The notes: generated by a model not told the origin, from the letters alone. A stretch of DNA of 64,000 nt from GCA-003244245 sp963822695 (GCA_963822695.1 CAWGJH010000019.1:186001-250000); one strand, 5' to 3'; positions 49,898-58,604 are shown, numbered from the stretch's first letter. Program-made: numbers and translations.

Positions 49898-50320
49898 TCA
49901 GGCAGGAGCGACGAGGTCGACGGTGGGGAAGTAGGTGCGGTAGCGGGCAGCGTCCCGGGTGAGCAGCCGCAACCCGAGTACCGCGGCATGGGCGCCGATG
50001 AAGAAATCGGGCAGGATCGAGACACGCTGGCCCCCTCGGCACCGATAGTCCCGGTAACACGTGGCAGCGAGGAAGGCGGCGGCCCAGGGCAGGTTCCCAC
50101 GGACGAACCGGTCCGAGGTCAACACCGCGTCAAGCGCCTCGATGGTGGAGAACCGGTAGGCAACCTCACCGTAGACAACCTGGTTGACCACCACGGGACC
50201 CTGGTCGAGCGCCTCGGCGAGGCGGACCCGAGACCATCCAGACCATGTCGGATCCTGGGTAAACAGGTCGAGCAACACATTCGAATCAACCAGGGTCGCC
50301 GGTCGCTGCTCAGTCACCAC
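49898..50320 (-). CDS. PIN-domain toxin (VapC family)
   Basis: 140 residues with the PIN acidic quartet: TLVDSNVLLDLFTQDPTW (Asp), VVVNQVVYGEVAYRF (Glu) and ILPDFFIGAHAAVLGLRLLT followed by RDAARYR (two Asp). A Mg2+-dependent RNase of the VapC type, probably cutting tRNA or rRNA. It overlaps the 3' end of the AbrB-type antitoxin gene by 11 bp, as usual for these operons. Confidence 0.88.
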   Translation of the reverse strand: MVTEQRPATLVDSNVLLDLFTQDPTWSGWSRVRLAEALDQGPVVVNQVVYGEVAYRFSTIEALDAVLTSDRFVRGNLPWAAAFLAATCYRDYRCRGGQRVSILPDFFIGAHAAVLGLRLLTRDAARYRTYFPTVDLVAPA

Positions 50321-50552
50321 GGGTCATCGCCATGATCTCGTCAGTGGTGAGGTCCACATCACCCTTGCCGAGTAACACCTCCACGACGCGCTGGCCCCGG
50401 GTTCGTGGTTGTCCCGCCGGCACGATGCGCGCGGCACCGTCGGCCACGATGACGTCGACTTCATCCCCGGGTTCGAGGCCGAGCTCTCGCCGCACCTGCT
50501 GGGGGATGGTGATCTGGCCCTTGCTCGTGATCCGCACCAGGTAAGAGTACAC
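50310..50552 (-). CDS. AbrB-family antitoxin (VapB type)
   Basis: 80 residues with the SpoVT/AbrB swapped-hairpin signature LVRITSKGQITIPQQVRREL, then GLEPGDEVDVIVADGAARIV. The C-terminal TRGQRVVEVLLGKGDVDLTT should contact the toxin. It binds its own promoter as a dimer. It precedes and overlaps the PIN toxin gene. Confidence 0.88.
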   Translation of the reverse strand: MYSYLVRITSKGQITIPQQVRRELGLEPGDEVDVIVADGAARIVPAGQPRTRGQRVVEVLLGKGDVDLTTDEIMAMTRGD

Positions 50553-50778
50553 CTGGTATTACTCCCCTGTGGGTGGACACGCTGATGTCGATGCGTGTCG
50601 TCGGCGGGAGGTTCTCCGCTCACGTGCCGGGGGCGTAGACCGGCAGACCCGCGTCCCCGGCAGCGTCGAGCAGCCGCACGGCCGGGACGAGCACCGTCAC
50701 CAGCGTGCCTCGTTCGGCGACCTCTCCAGCTCTACTACGCCGCCGACGCGCTGGCCAGCACCATCCGTTTCACGCCCG

Positions 50779-50845
50779 CCGCCATTCGGAGCCGAATCGC
50801 GGCTCCGAGCGTCCCACCGAGTGCCATTCGGAGCCGAATGGCGGT
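50779..50845. repeat. Two copies of an 18-bp palindrome
   Basis: CCATTCGGAGCCGAATCG and CCATTCGGAGCCGAATGG occur about 45 bp apart. The second is a perfect palindrome around AG. Outer bases (CGCC and GGCG) extend the pairing between copies. It lies in a 310-bp gap between two PIN modules with no credible gene. It could be a protein-binding site, a REP-like element or a terminator. Confidence 0.65.
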
Positions 50846-50865
50846 CACTAGTGCTGTCGAACGGT

Positions 50866-51249
50866 TCAGAGTAGGAATGGGGGTTGCAGGTTGGTGAATA
50901 TTGGAAAGTGCTTGGTGTTGAGCGTCACCAGTTCGAGCCCGTGAACCAGAGCTGTCGCCGCGATCAGGTAGTCGACCAGTCCGATCTCGCAGTGCGAGCG
51001 ACAGTAGCGTCGGCGAAGCTCTCCAGCACGATGCGCGATCATATCGGTCACCGGAAGCGGCCGAAGCGAGTTGAGCAGCAGGGTGACCTCTCGTCGTTCC
51101 GGAGAACGCATGCCGCCGACGATCTCGGCGTTCGTGACGACGCTGACCGCGAGCCGGCCAGCCTGCATGCGAGTGTCCCGCAGCCAGGCCCGGGCGGCGT
51201 CGATCCCCCACAGGTTCGCGATCAGCACGTCCGTGTCGACAAGGATCAC
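50866..51249 (-). CDS. PIN-domain toxin (VapC family)
   Basis: 127 residues: MILVDTDVLIANLWGIDAAR (first Asp), SVVTNAEIVGGMRSPER (Glu), IGLVDYLIAATALVHGLELV (Asp) and TLNTKHFPIF. Typical VapC length. It overlaps the stop of the upstream antitoxin-like ORF by 4 nt. The antitoxin appears damaged at its 5' end, so the toxin may be unexpressed, unbalanced or served by another antitoxin. Confidence 0.85.
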   Translation of the reverse strand: MILVDTDVLIANLWGIDAARAWLRDTRMQAGRLAVSVVTNAEIVGGMRSPERREVTLLLNSLRPLPVTDMIAHRAGELRRRYCRSHCEIGLVDYLIAATALVHGLELVTLNTKHFPIFTNLQPPFLL

Positions 51250-51593
51250 AGCCGGCTGATCCGCCGCAGATGCGCGCCACGCTGCCCGTCAGCACGGTCG
51301 ATGTCGACGCTCAGCTCGTCGTCGCGCAAAGCTCCGAAGGACGCGTCAACGGCGGCCAGGTCGGCGGCGAGATCGTCGCTCGATCCGAGCAGCGCCTGGT
51401 CGATGAGCCGTCGGACCAACTCCGCCGCTAAGGTACCCTCGGCGGCCGCGCGAGCGGCAAGGGCAGCCCGCTGCTCATCGCTGAGACAGATATTGGCAGT
51501 AGTTGGCCAGCGGTGATTTTGCCTGGCGGTACAGGGTGACCAGCGGCATACAGGTGCCACAGGTGCGGTGCAGACCGCAGCCGGTGCAGCCAC
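51246..51593 (-). pseudogene. RHH antitoxin with disrupted 5' end
   Basis: The antitoxin part starts near 51,505: ANICLSDEQRAALAARAAAE, AELVRRLIDQALLGSSDD and RADGQRGAHLRRISRL. Normal relatives begin a few residues before this with Met, but here the frame is preceded by codons belonging to the 3' end of the radical-SAM gene in another frame, and no close start or ribosome site is visible. The only ATG in frame is at 51593. The two genes were probably joined by a deletion that removed the antitoxin start. Confidence 0.6.
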
Positions 51594-52592
51594 CTTGACG
51601 GCGCAGAAGCCCGTCGGCGATGTCGGCCAGCCTGATCAGTCCGTCCACTCCCTCCTTGAGCAGGAGCACGTTCGGTTCACGGCCGACCTTGCAGATGCTC
51701 GCCATGCCGTGTGGGTTGACGTGGAGGGCGGTCCGTCCGGCGTTGCAGCCTCGGAAGGGCTTGCGGGCCGTCGTCGGGACGAGGTACTCGCCGAGACTGC
51801 GACGGGAGAGTCTCCGCGCCGCCGTAGATCGTGGGCGTGATGTGCGAGTAGGTCTTGGTCGGGACACCGAACCGGGCGGCGAGCGCCTTCATGCCCTCGG
51901 CCTCGTGCGCGTTGCGCGCCACGATGAGCAGGGCCAGCGCGAGCCGGACACCGGCTTCGTGCGCGGCCTGCAGCCCCGTCATGAAGGTCTTGTACGACCC
52001 CGAGCGGCGGGTGAGACCGTCGTAGCTCTCGGCCGACGCGCCGTGGACGCTCACGGTGACGAGGTTCGCCGGATGAGCGGTGAGCAGGTTGAGGATTCCG
52101 CGGTTGGCCAGGCGTGAGCCGTTGGTCAGGATGTCGATAGCCATCCCGAGCTCGTGGGCGTACTCGTAGACGTCCGGGAAGAGCCGGTCGATCATCGGCT
52201 CGCCTCCGGTGAGCTGGAGGGATACCACTCCGGCGTCCCTCATGACCTCCAGGACCCGCTGCCGGTCGTCCCATTCCATGCCCTCGAACCGTTTCAGCCC
52301 GAGATAGCAGTGCTCGCAATCGTAGTTACAACCCAGGTTCAGCTCGTACGTCGCATGGCCGAACCCATAGGCCGTCTCCGCCCGGACCACCACGTGCTCG
52401 GCCAGCGGCTTGCCGTGCAGATCGACGTTCCATGCCTTCACGGCAGCCCCGGCGAGCCAGGACGGGCAGTCGCGACCATGCCTGAGTTCGTGGTACTTGG
52501 CGCTGGGAGATCTTCAGAGCGCCAGGCAGGCCCGGCCGCAAGACCACGTAGCCGCCCTGGAACGGGCCGGCGATAAACGGTTGCACGTTCAT
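51475..52592 (-). pseudogene. Radical SAM/SPASM enzyme with two frameshifts
   Basis: Three frames together encode about 370 residues. The N-terminus from ATG 52592 (VQPFIAGPFQGGYVVLRPGL) breaks near 52,500. The middle has the radical-SAM cluster CNYDCEHCYLG (C-x3-C-x2-C) and LTGGEPMIDRLFPDVYEYAH. After a second break near 51,800 the C-terminus carries a SPASM-type set of Cys (RGCNAGRTALHVNPHG, CTGCGLHRTCGTC). Such enzymes install cross-links in RiPP precursors. Frames are restored by single-base changes, so recent decay or sequencing error is possible. Confidence 0.7.
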
Positions 52593-52779
52593 CCTCTCCT
52601 GCGGGATCCAGCACGTTCACCACTTGTGATTCGCCAACACACGAGACCAGGCAGGCTGCTGTGCCATAACCACCGGAGCCGGCGGGAGCGCAGGTCAACG
52701 TCCACACCGAGATGCCGCAGCGCACCGCGCGGTAGGCAGCACCATTGCAGGCCGACAGCCAGGACGGGTGATCGGTCAT
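52438..52779 (-). CDS. Cys-rich small ORF, possible RiPP precursor
   Basis: From ATG 52779 the first 50 residues contain five Cys (positions 11, 21, 30, 43, 47) in a Gly/Ala/Ser/Thr-rich context (TLTCAPAGSGGYGTAACLVS). It ends up overlapping the radical-SAM gene's start because no stop occurs before 52438. A Cys-rich peptide just upstream of a radical-SAM/SPASM enzyme is the layout of sactipeptide-like systems. The missing stop suggests a mutated or mis-called end. Speculative. Confidence 0.35.
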   Translation of the reverse strand: MTDHPSWLSACNGAAYRAVRCGISVWTLTCAPAGSGGYGTAACLVSCVGESQVVNVLDPAGEDERATVYRRPVPGRLRGLAAGPAWRSEDLPAPSTTNSGMVATARPGSPGLP

Positions 52780-53041
52780 CACGGCGACCACAATCACGGC
52801 GGCATCCTTTCGATCATGCTGGGGACAACCATCATGCCGAGGCCACCTCCTCTGGTTGGGGCGCCGTCGGGGAACCGCGATAGGTAATCAGCTTCGGGGG
52901 GCTGCGTCGTCAGCGGCAGGACGGGGCTGTTGCCATCTGTATGCCTTCTGTTGCCTTTTGTTGCCTTTTGTTCTCTCAACGTCACCGTTTTAGCTCAGGA
53001 GGATCTACGGTGGTCCGACCTACCAGAGGGGAACGAGTGGG

Positions 53042-53362
53042 ATGATCGAGCGGGAGCCACCTCGAACACGGCTGGAGCAGCTGCTGCGGCAGCGACATGT
53101 CACACTGGAGGAGTTCCGAAAGAACTACCAGCGGGCCGCCAAGACCGAGCTCAGCGAACGGCAAGCATACCGGTGGGTTGCCGGGGAGTTGAGCACGCTG
53201 CCCTACCCGGCGGCGCAAGGCACACTGGAGAAGATGTTCGGTGAGCCAGTGGCCCGGCTGTTCGGCCCGCCCTACGGCATCCAGGCGCTGCGGCCAAGCC
53301 GCTGCCAGGACGGATCGGCGCCGGCGCGGGGCACCGCGCGGACGGACTGGGAGGACAGGTGA
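53042..53362 (+). CDS. N-terminal HTH part of a split XRE/TPR regulator
   Basis: 106 residues from ATG 53042 with an XRE-like helix-turn-helix pattern: LEQLLRQRHVTLEEFRKNYQ, ELSERQAYRWVAGELSTLPY. It ends GTARTDWEDR at a TGA that overlaps the GTG of the next ORF. In many relatives both parts are one 430-residue protein, so this is either a natural split with a coupled second subunit or a frameshift near 53,355. Divergent from the Cys-rich peptide and radical-SAM genes, which it may regulate. Confidence 0.7.
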   Translation: MIEREPPRTRLEQLLRQRHVTLEEFRKNYQRAAKTELSERQAYRWVAGELSTLPYPAAQGTLEKMFGEPVARLFGPPYGIQALRPSRCQDGSAPARGTARTDWEDR

Positions 53363-54360
53363 TCACCATGAGCGCCGACCGGGCTCGGGACTTCCTCACC
53401 CGCATCGAAGCCTCCAACGTCGGAGCAGAGACACTCGACCAGCTCATCGACGACGTACGCCGGTTGGTCACCACCTACAATCATCAGCCGTTACCCACGT
53501 TGCTGGGTGATCTGGTGGATATCCAGGAGCGCGCGTTCGAGCTGCTCGAAGGACGCCAGCGCCCGGAGCAGAGCCGGGACCTATACCTGGTCGCCGGGAT
53601 CGCCTGCGGGCTGATGGCCAAGGCGTCGCACGACCTCGGCGCCTCCCACGACGCGATGACACAAACCCGCACGGGTTACGCCTGCGCGGACAACGCCGGG
53701 CACGACGGGCTGCGGGCCTGGATCCGTGGTCTGCAAGCAGCCTTCACCTACTGGTCAGGGCGACTGGAGGACTCGCTTCACTACGCCCAACTCGGCACCG
53801 AGGTCGCAGCCCGCAGCCGGGGCAGCGCCGGGGTGTGGCTGGCCAGCGCCGAGGCCCGGGCACTGGCCGCGCTGAACCGGCGAGCGGAGGCCCACACCGC
53901 GCTGGCCCGGGCCGCCGACCTGCGGGATCAGGTGCAGCCCGACGAGCTGGACAGCCTCGGCGGGACCTGCACCTTCAGCCGGCCCCGCCAGCTCTACTTC
54001 GCCGCCGAAGCACTCTCCTGGGGCGGAAAGCCGGAGGCGACCCGCGCTGAGCGCCTCGCCCTCGACGCCCTGGACGCCTACGCTGCGGCACCAGCCCAAG
54101 ACCGATCCTTCGGCCACGAAGCCAACACCCGCATCGCCCTGGCCATCGCCCGGGTCTCTCGCAGCGAGATCGACGGCGCAGCCGAAGCCCTCACCCCGGT
54201 GCTGGAACTCCCCTCAACGCAGCGCACCCACGGCGTCGTGACCGCCATGGAGCGAGTGCCCACCGCGCTGAGCGCCCTCCAGGACCCCGGCCGGGACGCC
54301 ATCGAGCTGGCCAGCGCCATTGAGGGCTGGACAACCCAGCGCCTGACGCGCCCACAATGA
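53359..54360 (+). CDS. C-terminal TPR-like part of a split XRE regulator
   Basis: 333 residues from GTG 53359: MSADRARDFLTRIEASNVGA, ETLDQLIDDVRRLVTTYNHQ, then helical repeats (SGRLEDSLHYAQLGTEVAAR, ALNRRAEAHTALARAADLRD). The MSADRARxF start resembles the middle of full-length relatives that carry an HTH upstream. The 4-nt overlap makes coupled translation possible. Two other members of this regulator type in the window are also broken. Confidence 0.7.
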   Translation: MITMSADRARDFLTRIEASNVGAETLDQLIDDVRRLVTTYNHQPLPTLLGDLVDIQERAFELLEGRQRPEQSRDLYLVAGIACGLMAKASHDLGASHDAMTQTRTGYACADNAGHDGLRAWIRGLQAAFTYWSGRLEDSLHYAQLGTEVAARSRGSAGVWLASAEARALAALNRRAEAHTALARAADLRDQVQPDELDSLGGTCTFSRPRQLYFAAEALSWGGKPEATRAERLALDALDAYAAAPAQDRSFGHEANTRIALAIARVSRSEIDGAAEALTPVLELPSTQRTHGVVTAMERVPTALSALQDPGRDAIELASAIEGWTTQRLTRPQ

Positions 54361-54441
54361 CCGAGGCCAGGCCACACTCGATCCTCCTCGCAGGACAGAG
54401 CGCACCCGATTCTGTCACCGCTCACCGTTAGCGTCCGGGAT

Positions 54442-54663
54442 GTGAACGAGCACCGGCTTCTTGATCGACCGACGCGGGGAGACCTCCGCACCGTCCGGTT
54501 CACGGAGCTGTGCAGGCTGGTGAAGGCGCTCGGCTTCGAGCAACGGCGCATCAGCGGAAGCCACCATATCTTCGCCCACCCAGCTTTCCCCGAGATCCTC
54601 AACCTGCAGCAGGTGGATGGGCAGGCGAAACCCTACCAAGTCCGTCAGCTCTGCGACTGGTAG
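54442..54663 (+). CDS. hicA: HicA-family mRNA interferase toxin
   Basis: 73 residues from GTG 54442: TVRFTELCRLVKALGFEQRR, ISGSHHIFAHPAFPEILNLQ. The G-S-H-H motif holds the catalytic His of HicA and the dsRBD-like fold length is right. The hicB antitoxin gene follows 31 bp downstream in the same direction. HicA cleaves mRNA and is inhibited by HicB. Confidence 0.88.
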   Translation: MNEHRLLDRPTRGDLRTVRFTELCRLVKALGFEQRRISGSHHIFAHPAFPEILNLQQVDGQAKPYQVRQLCDW

Positions 54664-54694
54664 AACGCTATAATCTGGCCGTGGAGAGTGATCA

Positions 54695-54910
54695 GTGAGC
54701 GACTACCACATCAACGTCTTCTTCAGCGAGGACGACGGCGGATACATCGCCGATATACCGGATCTTGATACCTGCTCGGCATTCGGCGAAACCCCCGAAC
54801 AGGCGGTTGCTGAGGTGCTACGCGCCAAGGAAGCCTGGCTAGCCGTGGCCACCGAGGCAGGCCACGGCATCCCCGAGCCGCGCTACCGACCGGCCATCTA
54901 CGTCCACTGA
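54695..54910 (+). CDS. hicB: HicB-family antitoxin
   Basis: 71 residues: INVFFSEDDGGYIADIPDLD, TCSAFGETPEQAVAEVLRAK, the partial RNase-H-like fold of HicB. The C-terminal DNA-binding domain seen in longer HicB proteins is absent; it ends RPAIYVH, like the short form. Operon with hicA. Confidence 0.88.
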   Translation: MSDYHINVFFSEDDGGYIADIPDLDTCSAFGETPEQAVAEVLRAKEAWLAVATEAGHGIPEPRYRPAIYVH

Positions 54911-55344
54911 GGTCACCATCCAAGCCCAGAAAATTATTGCTGCACTACCCCCGCAGGCAACAACGTCACTGCCGTCACCGCACCAACCAGTTGTTCATGA
55001 TCTGTCGTGGCTAGAGGTTGTCGGGTGCTGGCGATCCGTGGCACGCGGGGTGACGCGGGAACTCAGTTGAGCGGGTACGAAGCAGACATCGGACAGTTAC
55101 GGCGGTCAGCCGATGCCGCCACTTCGGTCGGCGAGCAGGCAAGCGAGTCTGTCACCGCTCACGGTTCAGGAGAGGTGCCCGCACCGAGTACCAGGTCTTG
55201 GCGAGGAAGTTGAGCTCGCGGTGCATCGACAACGGCGGCTCCGCCGTGCCGTGCCGGTAACTGACCGCGAGGGCCAACAGTTTCGCCGCACTGGGCACCG
55301 TCGACCCCGCCACGCGACTCAGGCAGCGCAGGCTGCCCGTGACG

Positions 55345-55476
55345 TCACCGTGCGCTACGACGTGGTTGCGGTCGACCTTCCCGGGACAGCCACTCGATGA
55401 GCGCCACAAGCAGCTCCGGCTTGCGGCGGAAGTAGTAGTGCACCAGCCTTTTGGTCTCCTCACTCAGTCGTAGCCG
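55345..55476 (-). pseudogene. TetR regulator remnant
   Basis: Reading leftward: SEETKRLVHYYFRRKPELLV then ALIEWLSREG. This matches the recognition-helix region of TetR proteins (G-L-V-H-Y-Y-F-x-x-K-x-E-L-L). The frame ends at a TGA after 12 more codons, no start is present and the ligand domain is gone. It lies 80 bp before ccr on the opposite strand and may be the ruin of that gene's original regulator. Confidence 0.5.
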
Positions 55477-55555
55477 TGGCGATTGATATACTGATCGCTA
55501 TCCTCAGCGTAGCCGGATATCCCGAGCGGGAAGCGGGCACAGCGAAGGGACAACC

Positions 55556-56887
55556 GTGCACACGATCCTCGATGCCATCCTCAGCGACGACGTCGATGCC
55601 ATCAGTTCACTGCCGGTGCCGGAAAGCTACCGGGGAATCACGGTCCACGCTGACGAGGCCGACATGTTCGCTGGAATGCCCAGCCGGGACAAGGACCCAC
55701 GCCGGTCCCTGCACCTGGACGAGGTACCAGTGCCGGAGCTGGGTCCAGGCGAGGCGCTGGTCGCCGTGATGGCCAGCGCCATCAACTACAACACGGTCTG
55801 GACGTCGATCTTCGAGCCGCTGCCCACCTTCGGGTTTCTCAAGCGCTACGGCCGCACCTCCCCGTTGGCCTCCCGGCACGACCTGCCCTACCACGTGGTC
55901 GGGTCGGACCTGGCCGGCGTGGTGCTGCGCACCGGAGCCGGGGTGAACGCCTGGCGCCCGGGTGACGAGGTGGTGGCGCACTGCCTGTCCGTCGAGTTGG
56001 AGCATCCGGACGGGCACAACGACACGATGCTTGACCCTGAGCAACGCATCTGGGGTTTTGAGACGAACTTCGGCGGCCTTGCCGAGCTCGCGTTGGTCAA
56101 GTCCAACCAGCTGATGCCCAAGCCGGCGCATCTCACCTGGGAGGAGGCCGCCAGCCCGGGTTTGGTCAACTCCACCGCCTACCGGCAGTTGGTCTCCCGC
56201 AATGGTGCGGACATGAAGCAGGGCGACACGGTGCTCATCTGGGGTTCCTCAGGCGGGCTGGGCTCCTACGCCACCCAGATGGCGCTGGGTGGCGGCGCCA
56301 TCCCGGTATGCGTGGTCTCCAGCCCGGAGAAGGCCGAGATCTGCCGGCAGATGGGCGCCGATCTGGTCATCGACCGCAACGCTGAGGGCTACAAGTTCTG
56401 GAAGGACGAGCACACTCAGGATCCGAAGGAGTGGAAGCGGTTCGGCGCAAAGATCCGCGAGCTCACCGGCGGTGACGACCCCGACATCGTGTTCGAGCAC
56501 CCGGGGCGGGAGACGTTCGGCGCCAGCGTCTACGTCGCCAAGAGGGGCGGCACGATCGTCACCTGCGCCTCGACCTCCGGCTACCACCATGTGTTCGACA
56601 ACCGCTACCTCTGGATGAACCTCAAGCGGATCGTGGGCTCGCATTTCGCCAATTACCGCGAGGCGTGGGAGGCCAACCGGCTGATCGCCAGGGGGAAGGT
56701 CCACCCGACGCTGTCCCGCGTCTACCCGCTGGAGCAGACCGGGCAGGCCGCCCATGACATGCACCGCAACATCCACCAGGGCAAGGTCGGTGTGCTGTGC
56801 CTGGCCCCCAAAGAGGGTCTGGGCGTGCGCGACCCCGAGCTTCGCGAGATCCATCTGGCCGATATCAACCGCTTCCGGGGGGTCTGA
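55556..56887 (+). CDS. ccr: Crotonyl-CoA carboxylase/reductase
   Basis: 443 residues from GTG 55556. Medium-chain dehydrogenase/reductase fold with the CCR-type N-terminus (SRDKDPRRSLHLDEVPVPEL, MASAINYNTVWTSIFEPLPT) and the nucleotide-binding VLIWGSSGGLGSYATQMALG. HPGRETFGASVYVAKRGGTI and SHFANYREAWEANRLIARGK are specific to this family. It forms ethylmalonyl-CoA or butyryl-CoA from crotonyl-CoA with NADPH. With icmA, meaB and the thiolase it supplies C4 and branched extender or assimilation intermediates. No ecm (ethylmalonyl-CoA mutase) is in the window. Confidence 0.94.
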   Translation: MHTILDAILSDDVDAISSLPVPESYRGITVHADEADMFAGMPSRDKDPRRSLHLDEVPVPELGPGEALVAVMASAINYNTVWTSIFEPLPTFGFLKRYGRTSPLASRHDLPYHVVGSDLAGVVLRTGAGVNAWRPGDEVVAHCLSVELEHPDGHNDTMLDPEQRIWGFETNFGGLAELALVKSNQLMPKPAHLTWEEAASPGLVNSTAYRQLVSRNGADMKQGDTVLIWGSSGGLGSYATQMALGGGAIPVCVVSSPEKAEICRQMGADLVIDRNAEGYKFWKDEHTQDPKEWKRFGAKIRELTGGDDPDIVFEHPGRETFGASVYVAKRGGTIVTCASTSGYHHVFDNRYLWMNLKRIVGSHFANYREAWEANRLIARGKVHPTLSRVYPLEQTGQAAHDMHRNIHQGKVGVLCLAPKEGLGVRDPELREIHLADINRFRGV

Positions 56888-56938
56888 CACCGCCGATCGG
56901 CTCACCCGGAGTCACCAGCACCCGAGTAACGTAGCCGT

Positions 56939-57823
56939 ATGGGCTCAGTCGACGATCGTGATCTGCTTCCGATGAGATCCATGTTCGACATCGTCCGCCG
57001 TGGATACGACTGCGCGCAGGTGGACTACCAGCTCGAGCAACTGCGGGCCGATCTGCAGATCGCGGTGGCGGATCGGGATGCCGGGGCCGCGCAGGCCGCG
57101 GAGCTCACCCGGGCGCTGGAGGCGGCGCGCGGGGAAATCGATGACCTGCGCGCCCAGCTGAAACGGCTCGCCGCGCCACCCACCACCGTCGAGGGTATGA
57201 GCGAGCGCGTGGTGCGGATGCTGCGGACGGCCCAGAACGAGGCTGCGGAGACCACCGCCAAGGCCACTGCGGCCGCGGCGGCGATCAGGGCCGACGTCGA
57301 GCGCGAGGCGGCTGCCCTGCGCGCCCGCTACGAACAGATGATCAGGGAGGCGCAACGGCGGCGATCAGCGATGGAGGCCGAGAACGAGCGAACCATCGCC
57401 GAGGCGCGTCGCCGGAGCGAGGAGATCGTGGCGCTGGCAGCGCAGCGAGCCAAGCAGCACGACGCCGAGTCGGCCGTCCGCCGGCGGCAGGTTGAGGAAG
57501 ACTTCGACATCGCCATGTCGGCCCGGCGCCGCGACGCGACACGTGAACTGGCGCAGGAGGAGGCAAGCAGCAAGGCCGAGGCGAAGCGGCGCATTGACGA
57601 GGCCACCGACGTGGCCCGCCGGCTGGTGACCGAGGCCGACCAGACGGCCGTCGCCAGGGTGCAGGAGGCCACCCGTCGGGTGGAGGCGCTGCGCACCCTG
57701 CGCCGCCAGCTCACCGGCCAGCTACAGTCGGTGAGTTCGAAGCTGGACGAGGCCTTGCGGCAGCTCTCGCCCGCACCGGAGGAAGACGACGTGCTCGCCG
57801 GCGAGCAGACTCAGCGGGGCTGA
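56939..57823 (+). CDS. DivIVA-like coiled-coil protein
   Basis: 294 residues. A short DivIVA-like N-terminal motif (MFDIVRRGYDCAQVDYQLEQ) is followed by an almost continuous coiled coil rich in Ala, Glu and Arg from residue 35 to 280 (AELTRALEAARGEIDDLRAQ, KATAAAAAIRADVEREAAAL). Such proteins organise polar growth or act as cytoskeletal scaffolds in actinomycetes; some were annotated as cellulose-binding. It lies 51 bp downstream of ccr. Related but not identical to Wag31. Confidence 0.8.
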   Translation: MGSVDDRDLLPMRSMFDIVRRGYDCAQVDYQLEQLRADLQIAVADRDAGAAQAAELTRALEAARGEIDDLRAQLKRLAAPPTTVEGMSERVVRMLRTAQNEAAETTAKATAAAAAIRADVEREAAALRARYEQMIREAQRRRSAMEAENERTIAEARRRSEEIVALAAQRAKQHDAESAVRRRQVEEDFDIAMSARRRDATRELAQEEASSKAEAKRRIDEATDVARRLVTEADQTAVARVQEATRRVEALRTLRRQLTGQLQSVSSKLDEALRQLSPAPEEDDVLAGEQTQRG

Positions 57824-57850
57824 CGTCGCCCGTATCACCAGGTCGCCGTA

Positions 57851-58153
57851 TCACCAGTGTCTGCGCGTGGGTGCCCGGCGCATGCGAGCGGCCCAACAGC
57901 CGGTATGCCAGTGTCGTCGGTCGGCGGTGGATCCCTGCTCTCCCGCCGGCCAGGCCACCACATGCTCCGTACCGGCCCTGATCTCGTGATCGCAGCCGGG
58001 ACAGCGGTAGCTCTTGGCGGCCTGCTCGCCGGGCACTGTCCGGACCACCCACTCCCCATCTGGGCCGCTCTCCCGGTGCGCCCAGCCAGCCCCACCCGCC
58101 GCCGGAGGGGGGACGGCGCCGCGAGCACGGCGGGGGGGATTGCGGCGGGGCAT
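57851..58153 (-). CDS. Small conserved zinc-finger-like protein
   Basis: 100 residues with an Arg/Pro-rich N-terminus and a Cys/His core: YRCPGCDHEIRAGTEHVVAW and DRRHWHTGCWAARMRR. This C-x2-C...H...H-x2-C arrangement, often mis-annotated as ATP/GTP-binding, is conserved in actinomycetes beside ccr-region genes. Probably a single zinc ribbon. Function unknown. Confidence 0.75.
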   Translation of the reverse strand: MPRRNPPRRARGAVPPPAAGGAGWAHRESGPDGEWVVRTVPGEQAAKSYRCPGCDHEIRAGTEHVVAWPAGEQGSTADRRHWHTGCWAARMRRAPTRRHW

Positions 58154-58205
58154 AAGAGTGCACGGTAGTACCGGATATTGCGGAGGCGGTTGCCGCGGCT
58201 GAGCG

Positions 58206-58604
58206 TCAGCCGGTGGGTACCAGGTGCGCGACGTCGGTGTGTAATTGGGCGAGACCCTGGTCGAAGGTGGCTAGCCGACCGACGTGGGAACGGGCAAGCT
58301 GAGCGAGGTAGGCGTCAGTTACTTGCCGATGGCCGATCACGCCGGTCAGCTCAACGTCAGGGAACGGGACCTGATCGGGCCAGAACTCGTGCCGCGGCTG
58401 CGCGGTGATGGTTCCCATTTGGTGCAGAGCCTGCTCGGGACGCACCCCCCGGCGCACCAACATCCTGATCAGCGCGCCCTGAGTAATCGGGCAGGTGGCG
58501 ACCGGGTCATCGGTGAAGCCCAGCCAAGTAATGGCTGCATCATGATGAACGTGCTCGTATACGGCTAGCGCGATGAGAACGTTGCTGTCGAGCAGCGTGG
58601 TCAT
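58206..58604 (-). CDS. PIN-domain toxin (VapC family)
   Basis: 132 residues from ATG 58604: MTTLLDSNVLIALAVYEHVH (Asp), CPITQGALIRMLVRRG (Glu-type position occupied by Gln), HRQVTDAYLAQLARSHVGRL (Asp) and ATFDQGLAQL (Asp). The substitution of Gln where Glu is usual needs alignment. Its ATG overlaps the antitoxin stop. Expected RNase. Confidence 0.85.
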   Translation of the reverse strand: MTTLLDSNVLIALAVYEHVHHDAAITWLGFTDDPVATCPITQGALIRMLVRRGVRPEQALHQMGTITAQPRHEFWPDQVPFPDVELTGVIGHRQVTDAYLAQLARSHVGRLATFDQGLAQLHTDVAHLVPTG

